From Candidatus Pelagibacterales bacterium (GTDB lineage Bacteria; Pseudomonadota; Alphaproteobacteria; TMED109): DNA of 13,311 nt. This document shows positions 1-7,871 of this stretch, piece after piece. Position numbers and translations under genes: made by a program. The first letter of the stretch is position 1, and each line of letters starts with the position of its first letter. The stretch covers positions 1-13,311 of the forward strand of contig NYVM01000012.1 in assembly GCA_002684605.1 (NCBI GenBank), read 5' to 3'. The notes under the pieces were generated by a model. It made no database searches and had not been told where the DNA came from. It saw only the letters and a list, made by a program, of their open reading frames with translations.

Positions 1-154
1 TAGGTGCAAATGTCCATTTTGCAATAAACATATTGTTATATTCACTTGCAATACCAATACAATTTAATGGAACATATTCTGCCTTATATACATTTTCATC
101 TGCAATACATAAATTCATATAAAGAAATACTATTATGACAATAATTTTTTTCAT
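1..154 (-). CDS. Unidentified exported protein, N-terminal 51 codons only
   Basis: The reading frame starts with ATG at 154-152 and runs off the left edge of the window, so the C-terminus is missing. The start overlaps the stop of the TRAP large-subunit gene by one base (TAATG), which makes translational coupling very likely. The first 18 residues look like a Sec signal peptide: MKK, then a hydrophobic stretch (IIVIIVFLYMNLCIA), with a plausible signal peptidase I site after CIA and before DEN. The visible mature part begins DENVYKAEYVPLNCIG and holds one cysteine. There is no good lipobox. The mature start does not resemble a typical DctP/TAXI binding protein, though too little is visible to exclude one. 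The product is probably periplasmic or secreted, and its position suggests a role linked to the transporter. No family was recognised. Confidence 0.6.
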   Translation of the reverse strand, partial: MKKIIVIIVFLYMNLCIADENVYKAEYVPLNCIGIASEYNNMFIAKWTFAP

Positions 155-1545
155 TACTTATACATAACTGATGGTAACCATGTCGCTAGCTCAGGAAATA
201 CTGATAAAATTCCTAACATCAGAATTTGAATAAGAACAAATGGAATAGCACCTTTATATATATCTGTAGTTAAAACACTTTTTGGAGCAACTCCACGTAA
301 ATAAAATAAGGCAAACCCAAATGGTGGGGTTAAGAATGACGTCTGCAAATTAACAGCTATCATTATAGCAAACCATAAAGGGTTTATGTCCATCATTAAA
401 ATTGCTGGTCCTATTATAGGTAATACAACATATATAATTTCAATAAAATCTAGAAAGAAGCCTAATATAAACATTAAAACCATTGTTATTATTATAGCAG
501 TAACGACACCACCTTTTAAATTCATTAAAAATTCAGCTACTATATCATCTCCACCAAAACCTCTAAAAACTAAACTAAACATTGCGGCACCTATTAATAT
601 AGTAAATACCATTGAAGTTGTTTGTGCTGTTGAGGTAGCAACCTCCTTTAAGATTTTAAAAGATAATTGTTTTCTAGTGTAAGCTAATATTATAGCACCT
701 ATAGCTCCTACTCCTGCAGATTCAGTAGGAGTAGCTAGTCCCATTAAAATTGACCCTAGAACAGCACATATTAGAACTAATGGCGGAATTAAAACTTTTA
801 ATACACGATTTCGTAACTCTTTAAATTCTAATTCATCTCTTTCACTCTTTGGTATAGCTGGCATTTTATCAGGGTAAATATTGGCATAAATTATTTGCCA
901 AACTATATATAAGCCAACTAAACATAAGCCTGGCAATAAAGCGCCCATAAATAAATCAGTTACTGAAATAGATTCAGGGGCAAAATTACCTTTTGCTAAT
1001 TGTGCTTGTTGATAAGCAGCCGAAATTTGGTCGCCTAACAATATTAAAACTATAGAAGGAGGAATAATTTGTCCTAATGTTCCAGCCGCACAAATTGTAC
1101 CTGCAGAAATAGTAGGAGCATACCCTCTTTTTAGCATAGTCGGAAGCGAGAGCAAACCCATAGTTACTACGGTTGCACCCACAATACCTGTAGAAGCTGC
1201 CAATAACGCTCCTACAATAGTTACTGAAATGCCAAGTCCGCCTTTCATACTGCCTAACAAATGAGCCATAGTATCAAGTAACTCTTCTGCTATTTTTGAT
1301 CTCTCCAGCATAACTCCCATAAAAACAAATAATGGAACAGCTATTAACAAGTCATTTGTCATTATCCCATATATTCTATTGGGTAATGCTTGAATAAAGG
1401 CCATATCAAATAAATCAAAACAAGACCCAACAACTCCAAAAAATAGAGCTACTCCTGATAGTGTAAAAGCAACGGGAAAACCAGTCATTAGCACAGCTAA
1501 TAAAGAAACTAACATTAAAACTATAAATATTTCTTGCTCAAACAT
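154..1545 (-). CDS. dctM: TRAP transporter large membrane subunit (DctM/FcbT3 type)
   Basis: This is the large inner-membrane subunit of a tripartite ATP-independent periplasmic transporter, which drives sodium-coupled solute uptake with a small subunit and a periplasmic binding protein. At 463 residues it is mostly hydrophobic with many membrane segments. Hallmarks are the N-terminal MTGFPVAFTLSG region, the LLIAVPLFVFMGVMLERS segment near residue 70, GALLAASTGIVGATVVTMG near 111-129, and GTLGQIIPPSIVLILLGD near 155-172. A hydrophilic insert follows at about 175-195. The second half repeats the fold, ending with the conserved NLQTSFLTPPFGFALFYLRG. The insert and overall sequence fit the mannitol/chloroaromatic (FcbT3, COG4664) branch better than the C4-dicarboxylate DctM. 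The substrate cannot be told from this. The gene begins 3 bp after dctQ and overlaps the next gene by one base. Confidence 0.93.
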   Translation of the reverse strand: MFEQEIFIVLMLVSLLAVLMTGFPVAFTLSGVALFFGVVGSCFDLFDMAFIQALPNRIYGIMTNDLLIAVPLFVFMGVMLERSKIAEELLDTMAHLLGSMKGGLGISVTIVGALLAASTGIVGATVVTMGLLSLPTMLKRGYAPTISAGTICAAGTLGQIIPPSIVLILLGDQISAAYQQAQLAKGNFAPESISVTDLFMGALLPGLCLVGLYIVWQIIYANIYPDKMPAIPKSERDELEFKELRNRVLKVLIPPLVLICAVLGSILMGLATPTESAGVGAIGAIILAYTRKQLSFKILKEVATSTAQTTSMVFTILIGAAMFSLVFRGFGGDDIVAEFLMNLKGGVVTAIIITMVLMFILGFFLDFIEIIYVVLPIIGPAILMMDINPLWFAIMIAVNLQTSFLTPPFGFALFYLRGVAPKSVLTTDIYKGAIPFVLIQILMLGILSVFPELATWLPSVMYK

Positions 1546-1548
1546 AAA

Positions 1549-2052
1549 TCATTTGTCCTTTATTTTTTTTAAAATTATAAAAGAATTAATGATAGTTGCT
1601 AAACTTTGCATACTTACAAGTATCGCAAATAGCCATATAAATGTCTTCATTATAAAAACAAGGTGAAGACCTCTCTCTTCTATTGACCCTTCCATTTGCT
1701 GCCACGAATTTATTACATAGCTCCAAGAATAGTAAAAAATTACAAAACATACTGGCAATAACAAAAATACAGACCCTATTAAATCCACAATAGCTTTACT
1801 TCTTTCAGATAAATTTAAATATAATACATCGACTCTAACATGTTTATCTTTTAGTAATGTATAACCTGCACATAATAAAAAAACTGCAGCATACATGAAC
1901 CTAACGGACTCTTGCATCCATATAAATCCAATATTAAAACCATAACGCAAGACAACAACTAGAAAGGTTATTAAAACCATAAAAAGAGTTAACCAACTAA
2001 CAGTTTCTCCAATTAGCTTATTTATTAAGTTTATAATCCTTATTATATACAA
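1549..2052 (-). CDS. dctQ: TRAP transporter small membrane subunit (DctQ/FcbT2 type)
   Basis: This is the small four-helix TRAP subunit that pairs with the large permease encoded just downstream. The 167-residue product shows hydrophobic segments at about 18-37 (WLTLFMVLITFLVVVLRYG), 50-67, 92-110 and 137-157. It carries the expected WMQESVRFMYAAVFLLCAGYTLLKDKHVRVDVLY block of the second helix and following loop (residues near 45-79). The start is awkward. The only start codon in frame before residue 25 is TTG at 2052-2050, because an in-frame TGA lies at 2058-2056. The nearest ATG (2059-2057), which sits closer to the Shine-Dalgarno-like AAAGG at 2068-2064, is out of frame. TTG is used here because the family homology runs to about residue 7. 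A one-base frameshift near the start is the alternative. Only 14 bp separate this gene from parC. Confidence 0.85.
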   Translation of the reverse strand: MYIIRIINLINKLIGETVSWLTLFMVLITFLVVVLRYGFNIGFIWMQESVRFMYAAVFLLCAGYTLLKDKHVRVDVLYLNLSERSKAIVDLIGSVFLLLPVCFVIFYYSWSYVINSWQQMEGSIEERGLHLVFIMKTFIWLFAILVSMQSLATIINSFIILKKIKDK

Positions 2053-2059
2053 TACTCAT
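2018..2059 (-). other. Short out-of-frame ORF over the dctQ start (possible leader or frameshift sign)
   Basis: ATG at 2059-2057 opens a 13-codon frame (MSIVYNKDYKLNK) that stops at TAA 2020-2018, overlapping the first codons of dctQ in another frame. AAAGG at 2068-2064 lies 4 bases upstream of this ATG and 11 bases upstream of the dctQ TTG. It may be a chance frame, a translational leader, or the trace of a single-base indel that put dctQ out of frame with its original ATG. Confidence 0.35.
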
Positions 2060-2066
2060 TCTACCT

Positions 2067-4301
2067 TTAGTTAAAACGATTAGACCTAGGAAAACCTCTA
2101 GGAGCTAATCTACCAGATTGAGCTCTTTTTCCAAGCCATAATTTTAAATCTTTAAATACTTTTTTTGAATTTCCAGATACATATGTTAAGCCTTCATCAT
2201 ATTTAAAGGTCTTAGCATCAGATAACTCTCCTTGTTTTACTTTTTGTAAAATTACTCCTTTACCCTTAGTTTGAAGCGGTAATTCAGACAAACTAAATAT
2301 TAATAACTTATGATTCTCACCTATTATTGCTATATAATCATCGTTATCCTCTATAACTTTAAAAACTATTAAATTATCATTTTTACTTATTTCTAATACA
2401 TTTTTACCTAACTTAGTATGTGCCAATAAAGATTTCATATTAGGAATTAAAAAGCCTTTATTATTTGTAGCTGCTACTAGTAACTTTTTGTTATCATTAT
2501 AAACATTAATAGCAACTATAATATCTTCGGAAGGCAAATCTATCAAAAGTCTAATTGGAGAACCAAAGCCTTTGCTTATATCTAAATTAATAAGAGATAA
2601 AGTGAATACTCTTCCTGAGTTAGAAGCCAATAATAACTTATCAGTATTTTTTACTAATAAAATAAACTTTTTTTCATCTCCTTCCTTATACTTTATTGAA
2701 GAAGTGTTTTCATGACCTTTAACTAATTGTATCCAATTATTTTTAGAGAGCACAAATGTAAAAGGCGCCTCATCAATTGAAGCTTCTATATCTTCATATG
2801 TTTCAGTAGGTGTATATTTAACTAAGGTTCTTCTATTAGATAAATTTTTATTGTTTTTTAAAGTTTCATTTAAACTTTTAACTTCTTGATCAATTCTATT
2901 TAGTAATTTTGACTCTGATTTTAATAATACATTAATTTCATTAATTTCTAATTCTAAATTATTTTTTTCATTTGTAATTAACTCTTCTTCTAAGCGTCTT
3001 AAGAACCTTAGCCGTAAATTTAAAATAGACTCAGTTTGTAAATCAGTTAACTTCCATTTATTCATAATAGTATTTTTTGGATTATCATCTTCACGAATAA
3101 TTTCAATTATATCGTCCAGATTATCAAAAACTATTAAATAGCCTTCTAAAACTTCTTTCCTATTACTTGCTATTTCTAGTCTCTTTTGACTATACCTGAT
3201 TACAACTTCTTTTCTATGATCTATAAAAGCTAATAAAACTTCTTTTATGCTCATAACTCTAGGGTTCTTATAAGCATCAATTACATTCATATTTAAACTT
3301 ATTTTAACTTCTAAGTCTGAAAATTTAAATAATCTCAGCATTAATTGATTGGGGTCGACATCTCTATTTTTAGGAACAATTAAAACTCTGATATCATCAG
3401 TAGATTCATCAATGATATCAGCTAGTAATAATATTTTTTTTGTAACTATTAGCTCTTCAATTTTTTCTATAATTCTTGTCTTAGTAACACTCCAAGGAAT
3501 TTCGTTTATAACTATAACATATTGTCCATGAGATTTTTTTTCTATGGACCATTTAGCTCTTAATGTAAAAGTCCCTTTTCCTGATTCATAAGACCTTGCA
3601 ATTTGTTCTGGGCTATCTATTAAAATACCGCCAGTTGCAAAATCAGGGCCTTGTATATACTTAAGTATAGAATTTATACTTGCATTAGGACTTTTAATTA
3701 AATGTCTAATTGCTGCTAATAATTCAATTATATTATGAGAAGGAATATTAGTTGCCATTCCTACTGCTATTCCAGTTGCTCCATTTGCTAATAAGTTAGG
3801 AAATAGTGCTGGCAATACAGTTGGCTCGTCATACTCTCCATCATAAGTACTTGTAAAGTCAACTGTGTCTTTATCTATATCTTGGAGTAATAATTCTGCT
3901 ATTTCTGTTAGTCTCGCTTCTGTATACCTCATTGCTGCCGCTCTATCACCATCTATACTTCCAAAGTTTCCCTGACCATCAACTAGAGGGTATCTAACAG
4001 AAAATTCTTGTGCTAGCCTTACCATTGCATCATATACTGCTTGATCACCATGTGGATGAAACTTACCTATAACATCTCCAACAACTCTTGCACATTTTTT
4101 AAACCCTGTTTTTGGAGACATTTTTAGCTCAAGCATCGCATATAATAACCTTCTATGAACTGGTTTTAAACCATCACGCACATCTGGTAATGACCGAGAC
4201 ATAATAGTTGACATAGCATAAGATACATATCTATCTCCTAGTGCTTCTGAAAAAGTTAGATCTTTTATTACTTGTTTATTATTATTTTTGGAATCCGACA
4301 T
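2067..4301 (-). CDS. parC: DNA topoisomerase IV subunit A
   Basis: This is the breakage-reunion subunit of topoisomerase IV, which with ParE decatenates daughter chromosomes. The 744 residues match the usual alphaproteobacterial length. The N-terminal part (about 1-480) carries [25 protein letters not shown], the HPHGD motif at 82-86, [12 protein letters not shown] at 108-119 and the catalytic tyrosine Y126 in [10 protein letters not shown] charged, helical stretch at about 430-490 is followed by the C-terminal beta-pinwheel region. The C-terminus ends in [15 protein letters not shown], a ParC-like rather than GyrA-like tail with no GyrA box visible. The residue matching E. coli ParC Ser80 is Gln87, and the one matching Glu84 is Asp91. 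The ATG start has AGGA seven bases upstream. The gene sits 38 bp after recO and 14 bp before the TRAP genes. Confidence is high for ParC over GyrA because of the tail and the recO-parC context. Confidence 0.95.
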   Translation of the reverse strand: MSDSKNNNKQVIKDLTFSEALGDRYVSYAMSTIMSRSLPDVRDGLKPVHRRLLYAMLELKMSPKTGFKKCARVVGDVIGKFHPHGDQAVYDAMVRLAQEFSVRYPLVDGQGNFGSIDGDRAAAMRYTEARLTEIAELLLQDIDKDTVDFTSTYDGEYDEPTVLPALFPNLLANGATGIAVGMATNIPSHNIIELLAAIRHLIKSPNASINSILKYIQGPDFATGGILIDSPEQIARSYESGKGTFTLRAKWSIEKKSHGQYVIVINEIPWSVTKTRIIEKIEELIVTKKILLLADIIDESTDDIRVLIVPKNRDVDPNQLMLRLFKFSDLEVKISLNMNVIDAYKNPRVMSIKEVLLAFIDHRKEVVIRYSQKRLEIASNRKEVLEGYLIVFDNLDDIIEIIREDDNPKNTIMNKWKLTDLQTESILNLRLRFLRRLEEELITNEKNNLELEINEINVLLKSESKLLNRIDQEVKSLNETLKNNKNLSNRRTLVKYTPTETYEDIEASIDEAPFTFVLSKNNWIQLVKGHENTSSIKYKEGDEKKFILLVKNTDKLLLASNSGRVFTLSLINLDISKGFGSPIRLLIDLPSEDIIVAINVYNDNKKLLVAATNNKGFLIPNMKSLLAHTKLGKNVLEISKNDNLIVFKVIEDNDDYIAIIGENHKLLIFSLSELPLQTKGKGVILQKVKQGELSDAKTFKYDEGLTYVSGNSKKVFKDLKLWLGKRAQSGRLAPRGFPRSNRFN

Positions 4302-4339
4302 TTGATAATCCTGCTAATTATATCATATATAAGTACAAT

Positions 4340-5077
4340 TTATTCAATATTAAACTCTACTTTTTTTAACTTATTTGTAAACCTATCTCTTGATGCTGGC
4401 AACTGTATTCCTATAGATGAAATATATCTATTTAGAAAAAAAGTTGTTATTTTGATAGCATCGCATAAATCATTATTATCAATAATATTAGTATTTAATT
4501 TTTGAACAAATTCAGGCAAAATAAATAACTTATTTACCCATTTTCCTGAACCTTTTCTGGATACAGCTCTGCCCGATTTTGGTGATACATATTTTAAATC
4601 TTCAATTTCCCCAGTTACTGCACATTTTGATAAATCTAAACCATACCCCAATTCTGATAATAAAAATAACTCCCAGTGAATATATTTACAAACCCATTTT
4701 ATGTCTTTATCATTAAGATATTTGATAATTTTTATAGTTTCATGATATAGAACACTATTAACTTGTCTTTCAGCTAAAAATATTTTTAACATTGAACATA
4801 TAGTATTTAACGCATCTAATGTTAAAGAATTATTTATAATAGTATATAAATATGATTTATCTAGTTCAGCTTTATAAAAACCTAATTGATCTTCCAACCT
4901 TCCAGTCCACTCAACAGAAAGAATATTTCCTAATTCATAAATATAATTACTTTTTGTAGAATTATGTCTCACTAGACCAGCATGGACACCATGGTTTATA
5001 GTAAACAAATGTAGTATTAGTGAATTTTCTCCATATTTTTTTACAGAGATAACTAAACCTTTATCATTCCACCTCAT
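4340..5077 (-). CDS. recO: DNA repair and recombination mediator RecO
   Basis: RecO works with RecR to load RecA onto SSB-coated single-stranded DNA in the RecFOR pathway and can also anneal complementary strands. The 245-residue protein has the typical N-terminal OB-fold opening (MRWNDKGLVISVKKYGENS) and the LFTINHGVHAGLVRH strand region near 25-39. The helical C-terminal part contains the alphaproteobacterial block CAVTGEIEDLKYVSPKSGRAVS, in which the usual cluster of zinc cysteines is not seen. Length is normal for the family. The ATG lies 5 bp after the era stop with no clear Shine-Dalgarno sequence, so it is probably read by ribosomes finishing era. The era-recO order is common in Proteobacteria. 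Confidence 0.93.
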   Translation of the reverse strand: MRWNDKGLVISVKKYGENSLILHLFTINHGVHAGLVRHNSTKSNYIYELGNILSVEWTGRLEDQLGFYKAELDKSYLYTIINNSLTLDALNTICSMLKIFLAERQVNSVLYHETIKIIKYLNDKDIKWVCKYIHWELFLLSELGYGLDLSKCAVTGEIEDLKYVSPKSGRAVSRKGSGKWVNKLFILPEFVQKLNTNIIDNNDLCDAIKITTFFLNRYISSIGIQLPASRDRFTNKLKKVEFNIE

Positions 5078-5082
5078 CTTAA

Positions 5083-5997
5083 TTAAACATTATAATCTAA
5101 ACCCAAATCTTTATAATAATCTGGCGATGTATCCCAATTTTCTTTAACTTTAACGAATAAAAACAAGTGAATTTCTTTATTTAACATCTTTTTTAATTCT
5201 TTTCTACTTTCAGTTCCAATATGTTTTAGATTATCTCCATCTGACCCTATGACAATCTTTTTTTGTCCTTTTTTATGGACATATATTAATACGTCAATTC
5301 TAATAGATCCATCATGAAGTTGATTCCAATCTTCTGTTTCAACGGCCATTCCATAAGGTAACTCATGATGAAACCTATCCATTAATTTTTCTCTAATAAT
5401 CTCAGCTACTAATAATCTATAAGGAATATCTGTTATGTAATCTTCTGGATAATGCCACTCTCCCTCAGGAACATTGTTTGCTAAATAATGTTTTAGCTCT
5501 AAAACACCATCTCCATTTAATGCAGAAATAAAAAAAAACTCTTTACATGTAAAATGCTTTTTTATTTTATCAACTAACTCTAATAAAACTTCAGTTTGCA
5601 CTAAATCAATTTTATTAATTACACATATAAGTTGTTTAGAGTGCTTAACTTTTTTACTTTTAAATGCTTCAGAAATTAATAATGAGTTGCTATCAAGAGG
5701 TCTGTTGGCCTCAAGCATTAATAAAGTTACATCGGAATCTTTTACACTTTTCCATGCTGAATTAATCATGGCTCTATCGAATTTTCGTTTAGGAACAAAT
5801 ATTCCGGGTGTATCTATTAAAACTACTTGCGATGAAGATGAACAAAAAATACCAATAATATTATTTCTAGTTGTTTGAACTTTTCTCGTAACAATTGATA
5901 CTTTTTGTCCAACTAATCTATTTATTAAAGTAGATTTACCAACATTTGTTGCTCCAATTATATTTACAAAACCAAATTTTTTAATGAAATTATCCAT
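5083..5997 (-). CDS. era: GTPase Era, 16S rRNA-binding ribosome assembly factor
   Basis: Era is an essential GTPase that binds the 3' end of 16S rRNA and helps small-subunit maturation. The 304-residue protein has both domains. In the GTPase domain, G1 is GATNVGKS at 15-22, G3 is DTPG at 62-65, G4 is NKID at 128-131 and G5 is SAL at 158-160. The C-terminal KH domain has the VIGSDGDNLKHIG loop (GxxG at 251-254). The P-loop has Ala-Thr where many Era proteins have Arg-Pro, but it keeps the essential GKS. The gene starts 6 bp after the rnc stop without an obvious Shine-Dalgarno sequence and lies 5 bp before recO. The rnc-era pairing fits a shared role in rRNA processing. A T9 run in the coding strand encodes Phe154-156. 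Confidence 0.97.
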   Translation of the reverse strand: MDNFIKKFGFVNIIGATNVGKSTLINRLVGQKVSIVTRKVQTTRNNIIGIFCSSSSQVVLIDTPGIFVPKRKFDRAMINSAWKSVKDSDVTLLMLEANRPLDSNSLLISEAFKSKKVKHSKQLICVINKIDLVQTEVLLELVDKIKKHFTCKEFFFISALNGDGVLELKHYLANNVPEGEWHYPEDYITDIPYRLLVAEIIREKLMDRFHHELPYGMAVETEDWNQLHDGSIRIDVLIYVHKKGQKKIVIGSDGDNLKHIGTESRKELKKMLNKEIHLFLFVKVKENWDTSPDYYKDLGLDYNV

Positions 5998-6003
5998 ATA
6001 ATA

Positions 6004-6678
6004 CTATCTACTTTCTATTAATTTTAATAATGAAATTGCGGCCATTCTTTCAGCCTCCTTTTTAGAAAAACCTTTACCAGAAGATGTTCCTATATTATTG
6101 ATACTCACTAAAACTTTATATATAGGGGCGTGATCGGATCCTTCTCTTTTATAATCACTATAAAGTGGCATACTATATTTTTTAGCCATTGCTAATTCTT
6201 GTAATGAAGATTTAGGGTCTTGAGGAGGAATACTATATTTTAATATTATTTCCTTCCATATATTTTGAATAAAAATTAAGGCTGTTTTATAATCACTATC
6301 AAGAAATACAGCTCCAATAATAGCTTCCATAGAATCAGATAAAATAGAATTGTTTTCACCACTTGTAAAAGTTATGTTATCTGCGACTAATATGAAGTTT
6401 TGTAATTTAATTTTTATGGCTATTTCTGCCAATGTTTTACCACTAACTAATACAGCCAATCTTTTTGCTAAGTCACCTTCAGATTCATTAGGAAACATTT
6501 CATAAAGAGTATCTGAGATTGTCAAGCCTAAAACTCTATCTCCTAGAAACTCTAACCTTTCAAACTTAATTTCTTTTTTTTTATTTAAATAACTTGTATG
6601 GGTTAAGGCATCCAGCAACAAATATTCATTATGAAATTTATAATTTAAATTTAATTGTATTTTTTTAATATTAATCAT
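6004..6678 (-). CDS. rnc: Ribonuclease III
   Basis: RNase III cuts double-stranded RNA and processes the rRNA precursor and structured mRNAs. The 224-residue protein has the signature ERLEFLGDRVLG at 40-51, with the metal ligands Glu43 and Asp47, and the second catalytic pair Asp115 and Glu118 in SDSMEAIIGAVF. A double-stranded-RNA-binding domain follows at about 153-222, with KEAERMAAISLLKLI at its end. Length is normal. The gene begins 2 bp after lepB, with no visible Shine-Dalgarno sequence, and is followed after 6 bp by era. The lepB-rnc-era order is widespread in Proteobacteria. An A9 run in the coding strand encodes Lys33-35. Confidence 0.97.
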   Translation of the reverse strand: MINIKKIQLNLNYKFHNEYLLLDALTHTSYLNKKKEIKFERLEFLGDRVLGLTISDTLYEMFPNESEGDLAKRLAVLVSGKTLAEIAIKIKLQNFILVADNITFTSGENNSILSDSMEAIIGAVFLDSDYKTALIFIQNIWKEIILKYSIPPQDPKSSLQELAMAKKYSMPLYSDYKREGSDHAPIYKVLVSINNIGTSSGKGFSKKEAERMAAISLLKLIESR

Positions 6679-6680
6679 AT

Positions 6681-7463
6681 CTATTGTATTTTTTTAAAAA
6701 TACGCTCCGCTCTTACAGATGATGGCCATAGCCATAGCTTCCATAAAGGTTCTGACCTATCCCTAGAATAAAATATTATTTGTGCTCTACCTACTAAATG
6801 ATCGAAAGGAATAAAACCTAATTGACTAAGAATTCTACTATCTGAAGATTGATCTCTATTATCACCCATTGCAAATATATGTCCTTCGGGCACAGTATAC
6901 ACATCCGTATTATCTAGCATACCATTAGGAGTAGCGTCTAAAATATTATATTTAAAGTCATTAGACAATTGCTCCTCAAATATATCATAAGTTTGCATTA
7001 TATTATTTCTATCTTTGGCGCTCCAAGTGCCTTTTGAAACTCTATCAATTTCAACATTATTTAAATATAATATACCTTCTTTTACTTGTACCGTATCACC
7101 TGGTAAACCTATAATTCTTTTTATATAATCAATTCTTGTATTTTGAGTAAACTTAAAAACAGCTACATCACCTCTTTCAGGATATTTGCCAAAAATTCTA
7201 CCTGAAAAATTAGGAAAACTCATTGGAAAAGAATGTTTACTATATCCAAAAGAGTACTTTGAAACAAATAAATAATCTCCTTCCAATAGTGTCGGCTTCA
7301 TAGAACCAGAGGGAATACTAAATGGTTCAAAGGCAAAAGTTCTAAGAGTTAAGGCAATTAAAATAGCAATAAAAAAAGTTTTAAAATTCTCTAGCCAATA
7401 GTTTTTTTTAATAGAAGTAGTATCATCTTTTTTTATTTTATTTTTAAATAAATTAAATTTCAT
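6681..7463 (-). CDS. lepB: Signal peptidase I
   Basis: This membrane protease removes signal peptides from Sec- and Tat-exported proteins. The 260-residue protein has a short cytoplasmic start rich in Lys, one clear membrane segment at about 26-45 (NFKTFFIAILIALTLRTFAF), and then the periplasmic catalytic domain. The catalytic Ser54 lies in PSGSMKPTLL, the Lys115 general base in YIKRIIGLPGD, and the structural box MGDNRDQSSDSR at 199-210. The first membrane segment is close to the serine, as in the single-anchor alphaproteobacterial form. The start is supported by GGAG at 7476-7473, nine bases before ATG. The gene lies 18 bp after acpS and 2 bp before rnc. Confidence 0.97.
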   Translation of the reverse strand: MKFNLFKNKIKKDDTTSIKKNYWLENFKTFFIAILIALTLRTFAFEPFSIPSGSMKPTLLEGDYLFVSKYSFGYSKHSFPMSFPNFSGRIFGKYPERGDVAVFKFTQNTRIDYIKRIIGLPGDTVQVKEGILYLNNVEIDRVSKGTWSAKDRNNIMQTYDIFEEQLSNDFKYNILDATPNGMLDNTDVYTVPEGHIFAMGDNRDQSSDSRILSQLGFIPFDHLVGRAQIIFYSRDRSEPLWKLWLWPSSVRAERIFKKIQ

Positions 7464-7481
7464 TAAAACATACTCCGATCA

Positions 7482-7871
7482 TTAATTTGATATTATAACT
7501 ATAGCTAAAGCTAGTTTTTTATCATCTGTTAAACTAATTTCTATTGATGCATCTTTATTATTGATCGTAATTTTTTTAAATTGATCTAAAGCGCCTCCTT
7601 TGAGCTCAATTGTAGGTTTGCCAGATTTCAAATTAATTACCTCTATATCTTTATAAAAAACACCTTTTTTAAAACCAGTTCCTAATGCTTTTGAACAAGC
7701 TTCTTTTGCTGCAAATCTTCTTGCATAAGAATCTACAGAATTAAATCTAGATTCACATTTTTTAATTTCTCTTACTGAATAAATTCTATTCTTGAAACGA
7801 TCTCCAAATCTGTTAATTGTAGATTCTATTCTTTTAACATCACATATATCTTGTCCAATACCTATTATCAT
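7482..7871 (-). CDS. acpS: Holo-[acyl-carrier-protein] synthase
   Basis: AcpS moves the 4'-phosphopantetheine arm from CoA to apo-ACP, activating the carrier for fatty acid synthesis. The 129 residues cover the whole small phosphopantetheinyl transferase fold. Visible motifs are IGIGQDICDVKRIE at 3-16 with the Mg ligand Asp8, and RRFAAKEACSKALGTG at 51-66 with Glu57. The C-terminus ends in the ISLTDDKKLALAIVII strand region. The ATG overlaps the pdxJ stop by four bases (ATGA), indicating translational coupling. The pdxJ-acpS-lepB order is a familiar alphaproteobacterial arrangement. Confidence 0.96.
   Translation of the reverse strand: MIIGIGQDICDVKRIESTINRFGDRFKNRIYSVREIKKCESRFNSVDSYARRFAAKEACSKALGTGFKKGVFYKDIEVINLKSGKPTIELKGGALDQFKKITINNKDASIEISLTDDKKLALAIVIISN

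Noticed and set aside
386..682. Open frame of 98 codons on the plus strand inside dctM
   Set aside because: It is antisense to a well-supported membrane protein gene. The Ile/Lys-rich translation is what an AT-rich antisense frame gives.
4272..4505. Open frame of 77 codons on the plus strand across the recO-parC junction
   Set aside because: It is antisense to recO and the parC start. Its composition reflects AT-rich antisense sequence and no protein motif is visible.
6686..6703. Inverted repeat with 8-bp arms and a 2-base loop at the end of lepB, next to a T-run
   Set aside because: The arms are nearly all A-T pairs, it lies inside the last lepB codons, and rnc starts 2 bp after lepB, so a terminator is unlikely.
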